The translations under genes were made by a program, and so were the position numbers. Positions 22,911 through 36,700 of a stretch of DNA of 64,000 nt are shown piece by piece; positions within the stretch are counted from its first letter, which is position 1, and the number at the start of each line of letters is the position of its first letter. The DNA lies in the NCBI RefSeq assembly GCF_009870125.1, contig NC_046681.1, forward strand, positions 22,829,001 through 22,893,000, written 5' to 3'. Source of the stretch: Drosophila pseudoobscura. Lineage: Eukaryota; Arthropoda; Insecta; Diptera; Drosophilidae. The notes beneath the pieces are model-generated. The model saw only the letters and a list, made by a program, of their open reading frames with translations, did no database searches and had not been told where the DNA came from.

Positions 22911-25900
22911 CCAACACATCTCATAGTTCGTATGAGTTTTCACACGCGATACCGATACAGACACAGATACAGATACAGATGTCAAGTGTCGAATTCCGCA
23001 ATCGATTCATTAGTTTGGTTCAGCGAAACGTAATGCCAATCGCCAGTGGGTAATGGCATTCAGAGTTTCGCATGACCAATCGATGGATAAGGCCTACCCC
23101 AAAACCACAGATGGATACCCCTTAACGAACCGCAGTTCCAGTTACAATTACCTTTGGCAGGCGTGTTACAATCGCTTCAATATTTGTCAGGGAAAATTGT
23201 CATTAATATTGCAGGACGGGTTCAAGTGGAGTAGCGTTAACAGCGCAAATGGTAAGAGTCGTGGCTAATAATAAAGAGTTCCAGTTCCAAAAATAAAAGC
23301 CACAACTCCAGCTCACACTTAATCTAGTTGGGGGACCCAGAGGCAGGGGCAGGGGCAGTGCCAGTGGCAGTGGCAGCAGTTGAAGCTGCAGATGAAGCTA
23401 CTTCAGCTCTAGCACATTGTCGACTCCTCTCCTCTCACCTCTCCGCTCTCTCTTTCTCTACTCTCTGTTTCTCCATCGAATCTTTCCCCAGACCTCTCAC
23501 TAGAGCTTATGTATAATGCATGGCATCGGTCCCTGGTCCGTGGCCCCTGGTCCATGGCTGAGTTGTAAACGTAACCAGGCAACGCAGCCACGATGCCAGA
23601 CTGGTCTTAATCGGAGGAGGAGTACCAGGGTAGTGCCAGTGGAGGAAAACCTGAGCGGCCACGGGGGGCACACAAAAAACTGTCAGCGTCATCGCCGTTG
23701 CGGCCCGGCACTTGGCTTTTAATATTCAAAATAGGAAAATTGGCAAAACCCAAGCGGTCGAGCAAAAAAAAAAACCCCCAAAAAAAACCAACCTAAAATC
23801 GCCGAATGCACAGAAATAACATCATACTGGAGGAAAATGCCGCCGCCGTCGCCGCCGCTGTCAGACTTTGTTGAAGCACAAGGAATTTATATTTATATTT
23901 TCCTCCGACGAGACGAGATGCGAGTTTTCTTTGTGGATTTTTTGTTTGTTTCTTTTCCTTCTTTCGGCTGGATTGATGGACAATTGTCGGCCGAAATTGT
24001 CCCAAAAGACGTCGCAGAGTACGCAAAATACACAGAGAGCCACGGAATTGACGGAGCCACCGAAACAGACGACGCCGACGACGGTTTCCGGAGGAGAATC
24101 GGAGGAGACTTACACGTCGCGCAGTCGAAATTCAACTAAAATGCTTGAAAACTCCGGACAGGCAGAAAGGCAGGCAGCGGCATCGGCATGGCATCGGCAT
24201 CAGGCCAGGCAGCAAGCAGGCCGTGGCAGGCAACACCAGGCCGTGGCAGAGGCAAATACAAGAGACCAGAGACCCCGACCAGACCGGCAACACAGAGTAG
24301 CAGTGGCAGAGACATCCCGTACCCCCAACTGGAGAGAGAGGCAGAGAGTGTACCCCCAGAGAGCGACAGAGACATGAGACTTTCTTTTGCGGAGCAATAG
24401 CAATGCAAAATAGCCAAATAGCCACAGAGAAATGTGGCCAAATGGAGAGAGTGTGAGAGAGAGAGAGATTGTGGCAGAGAGCAAGCTTCATTGAGGAATT
24501 TCAATCGAAGGAGAAAGAGATTGATTGGGAGAGAGATGGAGAGAGAGAGAGCATTTTCCAGCGCCACCACCACCACTCTCATTGCGCAACGAAAAGAAAA
24601 ACTGGAAAACTCTGCAAAAATTTGTCGGCAAAAATATAGTAACGCTTTTTTTGTTCATGTTTTTCATCTGCTCCCCCACAACATTCCAGCAAGAGAGCAG
24701 CAGCCAAGAGTCAAGAGCTATAGAGCCACACTCGTTAGATTACAATATAATTGTACACCAAGCAGGCATGCACCCTAGACATGCCACAGACCAGACCGAC
24801 CGAACCGAAGGCGCTCTGCACTGTCCTCGGGCATAATTTGCCCTGGTCTTGTAATTGAAATTTCATGGATTATTCCCAGACATTCAACTCCAAAAAACTT
24901 TTCGTACAAAACTATTGAAACATTTTGTGGAAAGCACAACGGATGCCACCACCCCAGCCCGATGCTCCTCCGCCGGGAAACCAACTGTTGATCAGAGTGC
25001 CCCGAGGGGCATCTTTTGGATTGAATGGATGGGATGGATTCCCCTAGCTTAGCATTGGAATTTTTGCGGGCTCTTGTAAATAGTATGAGTATGGGTGATG
25101 GGTGGCTCTGGCTATGGCTCTGGCACTGGTTAATGAAGCGCTTTATTGGCCCACAGCCAACGGCCAAAAGAGGTGAATGGAGTCTCTGTCTCGGTCTCGG
25201 TCTCGGCTCGGACTCACTTCCACTTGGTTGGGCTTCACTCTGCTCTCCCCATCGGATACAATGGAAGGTCAGGCCCTCGGGGGGCCAGCGTTTCTTTCGC
25301 TTTTTGTGTGGTGTCGTCTAGAGAGTTGAGACGACCGTTTGAGTTGTTATTGCAATAGCAAATTTTGGTAATGAAATCGAAACAAATACCGAAAGTGGTC
25401 ATAAAGCGGTTCCCCAAACGCCAGCTGGAGTCGAATATTAAGCAGTCCGCTGTGGAGGAGGTTTAACAATGTAATATGGTACTCTGTAGTAGACCAACTT
25501 TGTGCAGCAGTTGGTGGAAGAAGATTGTTGGCTTAAATGTTTGAATTTGAGATGATTTCAGGGCTTCGAATGCCCTTCAATTGGTGGGTTTTAACATTTC
25601 TAAGCTGAGTTATACAATGCCTTTTGAGAGCTCTAAAATGTACTTAAGATCTTCAAGATCTTCCAAAGATAACCATTAGAAATTTTCACCATTTCCTGTG
25701 GCAGAATCATTACTATATATCTTTTCAAACTGCTATACCTCTGGGTATTTCAAAGTCCATCATATAGACCTAAGACCTTCCCACACCCATTGAAAAATAA
25801 ATTAAATAGGTTTGTTGGTTTTTTGTTTTGGTGTTCAATAGATTTCTTTATTGCAATTTCTTGTATTTTCTGAAATTCATATATATGTATAGTGTATATA

Positions 25901-27942
25901 TATATATATATCCAATTATATATATAAATGTATATATAATTAATTTAATTTGTTTGTTCATGAATTATTGAGAGAACAATTTTGTTTGTTGTTTAGTTCA
26001 AATAGTATACAATTTGCTTAACTATACAATAATTAAAAAACAGTTTTTCGAAATAATACGCGAGAGAACGGAAACCAAAAGAAAACCAAAAAATAAAATC
26101 ATATGAGAAAAGGTTTGGTTTTTCCCGTTCAAATAGCTTGCAATATTTAATATTAATTTAGTTGTTATTATTATTATTAATGCTCTTCATTGTAAAAACT
26201 TAACAAATGTTTTGTTGCCCCTTCGATCGTTATATTTGTTGCTTGTTTCGCATTTGTGAAAAGCGCGTTCCATGGCGGTTTTCTTGTTAGTTTTTATTAG
26301 TTTCTTCTCGTTCTCGTTCCTATGCTTATGTTTAGATGTAAATGTAGGCGTAATATTCGCCAAGAGATATATTCAAAATGTACAAGAGAATTAGCTAATG
26401 AAAGTTCTTGTAAAATCAAAGAAAACCTTGGGGAAACAATCTTAAAAAGTAGCTGTTTTCATTAACCACTCACTACACCCCTAGAGCAATTTGTAAACTT
26501 GTTTTCCTAGTGGGAAAATTGGGAAATTTTAAGCATTCTTTGTTTGCTCCCAAACAGTTATTTGCATTTTGAACTCCTCAAAGGTTGTTCCCCCTCATCT
26601 TCTTGGCTGGAAACACTTGCTTCGGTTGCTCCCTTCCCTCTGAGAATAATTGCAGCGATTTTCCTTCCCCAAGTAATCCTACCCGCAGGTTAGTCACTGA
26701 GTGAATGATGAGCAAAAAAGTGCCAACTGCTGGAAAATTTCGTTTGTTTTTCTCAAGTTTTCAAGTTCTCTGCCCGAAAAGTTACTCGTTTTTTCGTTTG
26801 TTTGTTTGTTTTGATTGAAGCCAAAAATGAAGATGAAGACGAACTTCGAGTACCACTTTTCTATATATTTATATAGTTTTTCCTTGGGTTGGGGTGTGGA
26901 AAAGTTTAAGTTAACACGTGCCTGAGAGTCTCGAATGAAGCATGAGGGTACTTTTTGATTGGTTTTTGGTTTTCTGTTTAATTAGGCAATGGCGAAAGCG
27001 TCGCTAACTGCATTTTAGATGAACTTAAAGCTTCCAGACCAAACCCTCAACTGCCTGCCATCCCACAATAACACACTTTGGAGGCAGCAGAGTCTTTACA
27101 CAACGCATAAGGAACTGGCAAACCGAGCTATAAAGCATTTATGTTTTATATACATTATTCTTCTGTTTTTCTTGGATTTTTTTATCCTATGGCTTGTGTA
27201 AAAAATATTTTATTATTAAGCTTTTTTATTGGGGGGATAAAACATTTTTTTGGGGCTTAAGAACTTTTGCTTTTCGGCTTTGTCTTGTTTTTGTCAAGCA
27301 ATTTGTTGTAGGTATTATCTATATATAGTTTGGGGTTATGTTTAAGATCCGATATAAGATTCATGGGTATGTTGTTGTTGTTGTATGGTCAACGTAAAAG
27401 TTTCTAGGAAATACAATTGGAAATTGATATGAGAGAAATAAAGATGATCTATGATTCATCTGGAAATATTCCTAGAGAAATAATGATGATCTACGATCAT
27501 GTATTGCTGCTTAGATTTGATTGGTTCTTTTTATAGATTTGAGACCTCATATAAAGTAACAAAAGGATGATCTAGGATCCTTAAAAATATCTCTAATTTC
27601 TTTGCTCCGAAGGGAGATCCGATCCTCTGTCTGAAAGTGAAACTTAGGATCGTATTTATATGAGAACCCCAGAAAATAGCCGATATGTCTTGACTGAAAC
27701 ATTATTTTCTTTGGACAGACTGAAACATGATATGATATGGAACCCAAAGATGATTCGTTTTCCTTGGATCCCTGTGTCGATCTCTGAATACTTAGGGAAT
27801 ACATAGGTGTACATACATATCTCTGTATACTCTGGATACTTAGACAATACGTATGCGAAGGATGATAGCCTTAGATTTCGATTAGATATTGCTTAGATGG
27901 TGGATAGAGGATCATAGAGTGGCCGTTGGGCCTTGGCTGCCT

Positions 27943-30900
27943 TTAGAGGAAGGCCTTCTTGCTGGTCTCCAGATTGGCGTTGCCTGCGGCTGTAGCTGTG
28001 GTGGTTGTTGTGGAAATTCCGCTGTCCTTGCCCACACTAGCGGTTGTGGAGACCGCAATGGTTGGTGGCACAATCGGTGCCACTACGGTGGTAGTTGTGG
28101 CTCCAACGCCTACTGCCGTTGCCGCTGCTGCGGCTGCACTGCCATGGGTATTGGTGCTGGCCATGGGCGACGGTGTGGCCGCCAGTTGGGTGGGGAATCG
28201 GGGCTGAAATGTCGGCTTGCCCATGGCCAAGGCCGGATTCAAATCGAGCATCGTACGCGGACTCATCGCCACGATGCTGGCGCCCAGTGGACCTGCGAAG
28301 AGTTGAGCAACTATTTGTGTTAAGGCCGCCGCAAAAGATAGTTTCATACGAGAGTTTTTTGAGGTAGGTAGGAAATAGGTAGGATATAGCCGGAAAAGAT
28401 AGTTACAGAAAGAGAAAGAGAGAGAGCGGAGAGAGAAGAAAGAAAAGAGAGAAAGAGAGAGAAATAAATATTATTTTCATTGTTTTCCAAAAGCTGAGAG
28501 ACCAAATTCGTTTGGGTTTTAATCGCATTTCAAGTGGGACACAACTTTATGTAGTTTTTGATTACTGGGTGCACTTTTTGGTTACTACAATACGAGACAG
28601 AAGGGGGGTGTTTGGGGTTTGTGGGGTGTTGTGGGTTGGGGTGGTTGAACAACACATACACATACACAAGAACACACATACACATAAATAACAAGTACGA
28701 TTACAGGGAGACATCGACTAAGCACTAAACACTAATCACACATCCTCGAAAGTTTTCCGAGATTCGAGTCAAGGAACGTTGCAACACATGCAGCATGCTT
28801 TTCAAACACTTATATTGTAAGGTATTTATTGTACATATACATATACATATCTCTAGAGCTACACATATCGCAAAGAGGAATTTCCGTTCAAGTTTTGCAG
28901 TAGGGAAAAAGTTACGGATCAGGGGGGAAAAACTTTTCTAGAATCAATGCTGTTGGGGAGATGGTGTGGGGTGGTTTTTTCTCTAGCTAGTAGTTTTGGA
29001 AGTTTTGTTCAACTATTTGACACTTTTGCAAGGGATTCGGATTCGGATTCGGATTCGATACGGGGGTTATAGAGTTTTAATAGTTTAATAGGGAGAGCGA
29101 GAGACAGAGAGAGAGAGAGAGAGAGTTATGCTTTGGCTTTGGAAATTACGTTTAGAGTTAGATTTATTAGATTTTCTATACTAGGAGTAGGAGGAGGAGA
29201 TTATTAAAAAGGTTTTGACCAACACACCCGCCCAGCAGAGTCCATGGTTTTTTGGTTAGCAGATAGCATGAATGATGAACGACAGAACGAACGAACGAAC
29301 GAAGGATTTTTCTTTTTACATAATTACGAGTATAACTGAGTTTTTTCTTTTTTTTTTTTGATTTCGTTACGTTTTTGGTTCGATTTTTGTTGTAGAGTTT
29401 CGGTCTTTTTTTGTTTCATTATTTTTGTTTGATTTTTTTTATTTTTGTTTTGTGTCTTTTTCGGGTTTTTAATAAATTACAAAATAGCTTTCTGGTATGT
29501 TTTCTTTTTTTTCTGTTTAGTCGAAACTGAAGGCCATATCTGAAATACAAGAGTTCAAGATAATACAGAGAGTTTTTCGATTGTTTTTATACCTATATCT
29601 ATGGGGGGGATACTGAAGGGGAATTCGCCTTTGATTTTTTTTTTTGTATTTGGGAATAACAAAAATACACGCACACACACAGAGATACAGAGAGAGAGAG
29701 AGAGAGAGAGGCAGAGAGAGAAGATACACTTAAAGAGATACATATTTATAGAGCGGAATATAATATATATTATATGTTGATCATTTATATTCTATTGTAA
29801 CCAAGAAACGAACGAGCCAGAACTGAAGAACAACACGTATACGATATTTATATAGAATATTGATATGATAGATACAGAGAGAGAGGTAGAAGAGGTAGAA
29901 AACACGTAGAAAATTACATATTGTTGATTACAGTATATATATACGATTATATAGCAGATTGGTGATGGTAGTAGATAGTAGCACTAGATAGCAGTAGACA
30001 GTAGGCAGACGTCCTCGATATTCACACGAGTATCAATATTTATGTACGGCATCCAACGTACCACTCGATTTTCTGTTCATCTCTGATTCTGATTCTCTCT
30101 ATCCAGTAGTCCAGTAGTTTGGGGCTTACACTCGCTTTGTCTCAGTGCGTTTTCTCATAGATCAGTTTGCCAAATTCTTATATAGAAAAGTTTCTTCATC
30201 ATCTCTCAATCATAGTTTCAAACGGTTTTGGGTTTGGGGTTTGGTTTTGGTTTTTGGGTTTGGTTCTTCATCTGGTTTCTGGTTTCTGGTTTCTGGTTTC
30301 GGTTTCTGGTTCTGGTTCTGTTGGATGGTGTTGCTGTGGTTTCTTGTGGTTCTTTGATGTGGTGCTCGTGTCTGTGGCCTTAGAGCAGCCTGCTCTTTTT
30401 GCCATCTCGCGGTTTGCCAATCATTGTTGTATATTCATCTATTTACATAAGATTTGTAGGGGGGTTTTGGATTGGATTGTTTATCAAAAACAAAAAAACA
30501 GTAAGTATATTAAATTATACAAAAATATTTGATCAGAGTTTTCAAACGTAAAATTAAGAGTGGAAATACACACAATAAAGGGTCTTGGGTATCATAAAAC
30601 ATTGTAGAAACTTTATTTATATATATATATTTATTTGTGTCATATATATGTAGTTATGATATAGGGGATTAATGGATCAGGAAGATATAAGGACCTTATA
30701 GAGAGTAGTCCAGACACTTCCCATATATATCATCCTGATCCAAATCCTCTATTAGATAACCTCTTATAAATGTTTTTGTGTTTTTTTATAAATATGTTGG
30801 GATGTCTTTAGGATCAAAACAAAACCCTAAATAGATAAATTCTGAAGTGGAAATGACTTGAATTTACACAAAATGCCTTCAAGGGTAAACTGAAAGTTTG

Positions 30901-33766
30901 GGATATGAGAATGAAATGCTTCTTTGAGTTCATGGTTGGAGCTTGAGAGATTCGTGGATGATATGAAGTGGTATCGGTGGAAACCCCAAGATACTAGAGA
31001 GAATTGGAAATATATAAATCGATAAACTTTATACCACTCTATGGAAATAGGAATAAATCCTTCTACTACCTTAAACCAAATGCTTTATAGAATCTATTTA
31101 TATCTCAAAAATATCACAGCGCAAAACTTTAGATCAGCTTGAAGTAATCACCCAAAGTACTATTTCTTTCTTTGTCTGTGTTTTCAATCCAAGAAAGTAT
31201 TATCCTAATAAATTATAGCATCTTTTGCAGAGGCTTTTGTATGAAAGAGAATCTTTTAAGTTAAGATTTCCATACAACTCAGGAACCTCCAATCATCATC
31301 CACGAATAAATGAAACCTCGAGATGAGTGTTGCGTTAAATAAAAGCAAAGCTCGAACGAATGAATGAATGAATCAACTTGTGGAATGGGTTGGGGGGGAG
31401 TATAAAAACAAGCCGATTTTCATATGGTAATTACATAGAGTACATATATACACGTACACGACGGAATGGTAAAGTTTTATATATATGGGAAACATTATAG
31501 CAACGCCAGAAGCGCAGGGGGAAGCGCACCCAAGGTCATGGAGTCTCAAAGTCTCCTTCAAGAATGAGATACTTGTCTGCTCACTGGTTTATATGGATTG
31601 ATTATTCGGGGGACTGTGATTCTTTGAGAGGTAATCCATGGACTAACTCAGAGTGCAGCTGTGCAAGAGCCTTTTGGGGCAGATGTTAAGAACTGGTTAC
31701 TCTTTAATGGTAAGTAGTTTTGGTAGTTTGTTTGGCGGTGTCTTTGAAGCGCGGCTCAGATTTGTTAGGTGTTTTTGAGATATGCTTGCTTGTGGGGGAG
31801 ACGGGGGTTTCGGGGTTGTGCCTGTGGTTGTTTGGGGGTGTGGTGGTGGTGCTGCCGTGGCAAGGACAAACGAGGACGACTCACCTGATTTGGGACTGAC
31901 CAGATCCTTGGTTTTATTGTTCATGCGACGCGGTCCAGTGCCGCCAGAGCCCATGGGTCCCGAATGTGGCCCCGAGCCCGGTGTGCCACAACCACTGACA
32001 CCGCCAGGGGCCCCTGCAAACAGATCGAAAAGGTATGGTATGGCTGGACATTATGATTATGTATGTATCTCACCTGGTATTCGCGCTTGTCGCGGCTGTT
32101 CGACGGGAAGCACTCGTCTACGCTTCTTTGGCAGTTTCGCGCGCGCCTGCGTATGCGAATAGTACATCGCAAAGTTGCTAACTATAACGGGCACTGGCAG
32201 TGCAATGGTTAGTACACCGGCCAGGGCGCACAGGGCGCCCACGAACATGCCGATGTATGTTTTTGGCGCCATATCGCCATACCCCACGGTGGTCATTGTC
32301 ACCAAAGCCCACCACAGGCCAAGCGGTATGCTGTTGAAGTCGTTGTGCGGATTCGGTTGTATGCGCTCGGCATAGTACACCAAGCTGGCGAAGATCACAA
32401 TACCAAGGACGAGGAAAAACACCAGCAGGGTCAGCTCCTTCGCCGAGGCACGGAACGTTTGGATGAGGATCTTCAGGCCGGACGAGTGACGAGTTAGCTT
32501 GAACAGACGCATGATGCGTATGATCGAGAAGAACTCCAGTATGTCAGCGTTCTCCAAATGCGATGCGAATCGCTGAAGCACAAGATCGATATAAAAACTA
32601 AGCGTTGCTATATAGTCTATGATGTTAACAGATGACTTGATGAATTCACATTTGTTCGGCGATGAGATAAAGCGTACCTGAACGATAAAAAAAGACACGA
32701 TTAGTATATATTTTGTTGACTAATCGAGGTCAAGTATTATAGAGCACATAAATGATGGCTGAGAGTTCAATGATCAATAGAGAGTCATTTATGTGTTCCA
32801 TAAGCTTTTCAAAATAGTCTTACCAATATCTCAAATGTAAACCAGGCATTGCAAACGCATTCGATATAAAAAAAGGCTATATGCGCATTGGTTTGTGGCT
32901 TGTCCAGGACCCAGGCCGTGCTACCGTTCGCCGTTCGAACGGTCACCTTTTGCACTATTGGTACCCTCATATCGGGATGGGTTTTCAGGCAGAATGACAA
33001 TATCGAAATGCATATAAAAAATACCGAAACAACGCCAATGGTCTGTAAAAATAAATTCGGAGCACACATTAAGGCACCCTTATAGCATTCCAAATATAAA
33101 GACAGGCATACCTTGGCGGCATTGGAACTGTAGGGCTCATCGAACAAGGACCAAATGCGCGGCTTCATTTCCTGCCACCAGGATAGGGTGCCTTTGTAGT
33201 AGTCCTCTTCGAAGCCAAATTTGCGTGCCAATTCCTCTTCGGACGGTTTTTCCGTATCCAGATCCAGACGATCCAATACGGCTAGGGTTTCCTGTGTGTC
33301 GCGATGCTATAGGAAGGATAATGAATGGATTGTAAGTAAACCAGGAAAGCAATCCTTGAAGAGCACTCACCTGTGTATAGGTCATCCAACAGCAGGGCTC
33401 TACCTGATTCGAGTCTAGACCCCAGAATTCCAATTCCTCCTCAAACAGCGGTCCGCACACATCTGTGGGATAATGCAGTTTGCCAGTTCTAAACGAGAGG
33501 GAGACAGAGATTATCCTTGAGAGACATTCAGGGGCTAAGAGGTGTCCGATTGATTACCTGTAATAGTTGAGCACTTGTGCGAATACGCCCGGATGCCGAT
33601 CAAAGAAGTACTCATTCAGTATCGGATCATAGTTGGCCAGGGCTTCCGTGAGACGCGACAGTCGCGTCGCTGGAATCTTTTTCAATGTGGCCTTGTATGT
33701 CTCGTGCCGTATCCCACCGACATTCAGCACCACCCGATTCTCCGAGTCCATGTTGATCAGATTCAT
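27943..33766 (-). CDS. Shaw voltage-gated potassium channel (Kv3 family)
   Basis: Shaw makes tetrameric, potassium-selective channels of neurons and other excitable cells. Coding exons in order of translation: 33766-33558, 33488-33371, 33306-33112, 33042-32824, 32677-32074, 32013-31885, 28292-27943 (1824 nt, 607 residues, all GT-AG). The T1 assembly domain fills the first exons and keeps the zinc-binding His/Cys pattern (HYPTDVC, then EPCC). The six-helix core follows, with voltage sensor [16 protein letters not shown], selectivity filter [10 protein letters not shown] and the S6 hinge motif PVPV. The C-terminal tail is low-complexity, rich in Ala, Thr and Val. I chose ATG 33766 because its context is strong and the protein then starts [11 protein letters not shown] as I recall for Shaw. 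In-frame ATGs at 33787 and 33808 could add up to 14 residues; a stop codon lies just upstream of them. Confidence 0.97.
28293..31884 (-). other. Large intron of Shaw
   Basis: This 3.6 kb intron precedes the last coding exon. It contains GA-rich tracts (about 28409-28460, 29104-29126, 29690-29720), a GGATTC repeat (about 29034-29058), CGAA repeats near 29289-29302 and a TTTCTGG repeat near 30270-30320. No nested gene is visible. Alternative Shaw 3' exons could lie here. Confidence 0.6.
33043..33111 (-). other. 69-base in-frame, stop-free intron of Shaw
   Basis: The intron has a GTATGC donor and a TTTTACAG acceptor, is 69 bases long (23 codons), and has no stop in the host frame. Removing it joins SSNAAK to TIGVVSV, as in known Shaw. 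Retaining it would insert 23 residues just before the first membrane helix. Confidence 0.8.
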
Positions 33767-36700
33767 GGCTGCTTGCGTATAGTGCATTTTTTTTGGTATG
33801 TAAGTCATGATTCAATGATTTCTTTGCAATATATATTGTGTATATAGAGGGTGTGTTGGGGGTTTTCTTGGTGTTGCGTTGAATGGTATGTATAGGGTAT
33901 TGTTGTGGCTGCTTTAGTGGGTGTTCGGTGAAGGTTTTGTGCTTTTGTGCCGCGTTTTGTGGTTTCAAACCTGAATATTTCCCTCGGTCCTCTTTCCCCA
34001 CGATTCAGTTGCAGTTCCTTCCTCACACCCACCACTCGATGGTCCTCCCACTGGAAACCAAGGCTCAGTCACTCGATCTCCCGCTCTCGATCTACCTCAT
34101 GTGCACTTGAAAACGTATCAACTAGATGTTAGGACACCCACAGCATGGTAGACAATGCTACGCTTCAGACGTTGAAGTACTCACTAGGTTGGGTTTCGGT
34201 AGGACGACATGGCGCTGGGAGAAAAGGAGGGAAAATGTTACAGTATTCATGAGTGTTTTCTGTATTCATTTGGGGATTAAATATGTAGTTCATGGAAACT
34301 CATTCAATGCTCTTGATGGATTATATTTAAAGTGTTTTTGACGAGTGAAAGAACACACATTAAACACATTCCCATCTTACTTTTATTTATTGATTTATTC
34401 GTAAAAACTTTCCATGAATATAATATTTGTGTTGCAATCATTTTTCCATACTTTTATTTATATTATTTTGCTTTAAAAAGGCATAAATATTTCCAATTCA
34501 ATCATTCCAACCAACTTTTTCTAAGCAATCCAATAAATATTGAATAAAAATTCCCGATTCCCCCAAAATACAAAAAAAAGAGAGCATATTTCACCCATCA
34601 ATTATCACTTGCCCTCGCAGCCAAATGTTAGGCACACAAATCATGGATGCTAAATCAATATTTGGTATATACAAATCATTAAGACATTCATATTTTATAT
34701 CTCTTCAGGTGAGTGCCCAACTTTCACACTCAACATTCAATTTATGGCTGGAATCCAAACATTGTTTATGATATCCAAGATTGAATATCGAAAGTGATCC
34801 ATTTATAGGAAGTTATAAATGAAAGGTAAGCCCTACCACTTCCTAAATTTGTAAGCATTGATTGATGACTTACACCCTGTGTGTTTCGAGTAGTTTCTAC
34901 GACTAAAATATGAATGAATTGTGTGTGAATTAAATCCGACAGCGCTGATAGGTGTTTCCCCTTCCCATATCCTACCAATGATTCACTTGACTTTCGATTG
35001 TTTTTAGAAGATCATTTAGGATCAACAAATCGTGAAAATAAGTATGGATGGGGTATTATCTTAATGAATCGCGCGTTGGAGAATTCTTAGAATCCTACAC
35101 AATATCATCCGATATTTATACGCTGCATTAATATCGAAGTCGAATGCGGAATGGATCCGGGGGAAGTTCCCTAGACTCATCATTCTACGAATCAATAGCA
35201 TTGATAGATGCTTCCTATCATTCACTTGATGATCCAATGGAATATTCGAGTGTGCACTTAGTTTTCGAGTATTTCTAATGTTAACGAAATAAGCAGTCGA
35301 ACAGCAGTGATCATAATTATATATAACTTTTTATTCCCCGAATAAACAGCAGCATTGATGTTTGATGTTTCCCTGCACATCCTCCCGATCCGATGATTCA
35401 GTGTGTGTGGGAAATACTCATTCTACGCCGCATAAATATTTAAAATCAACAAATCGAGCTCCAGAACAACTGCAATTTATATGTACAAATACATACATTC
35501 GTATGTCGAAAATGGGGCTATAATATTCGCTTCGATTCAATTGAAATGACCCATTAGCAGCTCGTGAAGCGCATCCCACAAATGTTTCCGATCCCTGTTT
35601 CTAGATCGGACTAAATATAGAACCAGTCAACGATAGCGTCATCAGTTTTTTGGATTTGGATTTAAGTATTCTTCGGAGAGTGGTACCCAAACAAAAAAAC
35701 AAAAAAAAAAACAAAAAAATAGTATAATACAAGGAACAAAAATAAAGCCTGAAATCGCCTTCGTGATTTGCAGAAAAAGCAAATATTTGTTCTTAAACAA
35801 TATTTAGTTTTGGCGCTGCATTGTTTACACCACTCACACGGTGCCACCAATACACACTCATCGCGAAACGCCTACAAGTGAGCAACAGAGTGTCGAGTCC
35901 GTGTCCGTGTGAGTATCTGTGTGTGGTGCCCCTGTCTATGTCTGTCCGAATGTCTGAATGTCTGCCTGTCCCTGTCTGTCTGTCTGTCTGTTCGGGGGCG
36001 CTGCTGCTGTGTTTTACAGCCCGCCTGCCTTTCGTTTGTCCATTTCGATGTTTACTTGCAACTGCCGGCTGCTGCCCCGAAACTCAACTCTCGAGATTCG
36101 ACCGAGAATCAACGCCATAAAAACCACAATCCAAAAAGAAATCATCATCATGGAGGCTTTATAAACAAAACAAACACACGCTGAGGGCAAGACTTTTCCA
36201 TCCGTTAGGGTCTGGGGTCCGGTCTCTGCCTTAAATGCTAAATACTCATACTGCAAAACACTCGATTCATATTCATAAAACTCATTTCGATCGGTATACC
36301 CCCCATATGATATATGGTTTGTCTGTGCTTATTTTTAGCCGCAGGCCCTCATTATTTATTCACTTTTAATGAGCATAGAGAACTTCAAAGCTCCTAGAAT
36401 ATCGTAGTATATCGTAGTAAATTGCCTCCGGAGGCAAGAAGTACGCGTACGAAGTATTTAAAATGAGGTGTTCTTTTTTTTATACCAAAATTTCCTTTTC
36501 CCAAACATCCTGTGTGTGGCACGCAAGTAAAGTAGTTAGAAGGTGGCACCAAGGGGGGATTGGGCTTAACTGCTCCGCTTTTGGATCGTTCATTTTTCTT
36601 TTTTTTGGTGCGGTGGGAGCTTGTAATGGGGTCTGGGAGTGGGCGAATGGGCAAATGGGGGTGGCACGGAGTCCACAGTAGGTCAGGAGAGTGTTTTGTA

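Larger units (their letters stand above)
21101..27942. other. Intergenic region running to the Shaw 3' end
   Basis: No gene is supported. It contains a clean 22-base minisatellite (21224-21333), a field of diverged TATAAATT-type units (22630-22910), GA-rich tracts near 24430-24560, and an AT-rich, low-complexity stretch from about 25800 to 27940. The last part may be an extended 3' UTR of Shaw, which lies just to the right on the minus strand. That is inferred only from position and composition; neural ion-channel genes in flies often have long 3' UTRs. Confidence 0.45.

Noticed and set aside
23868-24377. A 169-codon frame rich in Arg, Gln and Thr
   Set aside because: Composition follows local GGCA/GAGA repeats, and overlapping frames on both strands are equally open.
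33767-33808. A longer Shaw start (14 extra residues)
   Set aside because: The frame allows it, but the ATG at 33766 has the better context and gives the N-terminus known for Shaw.
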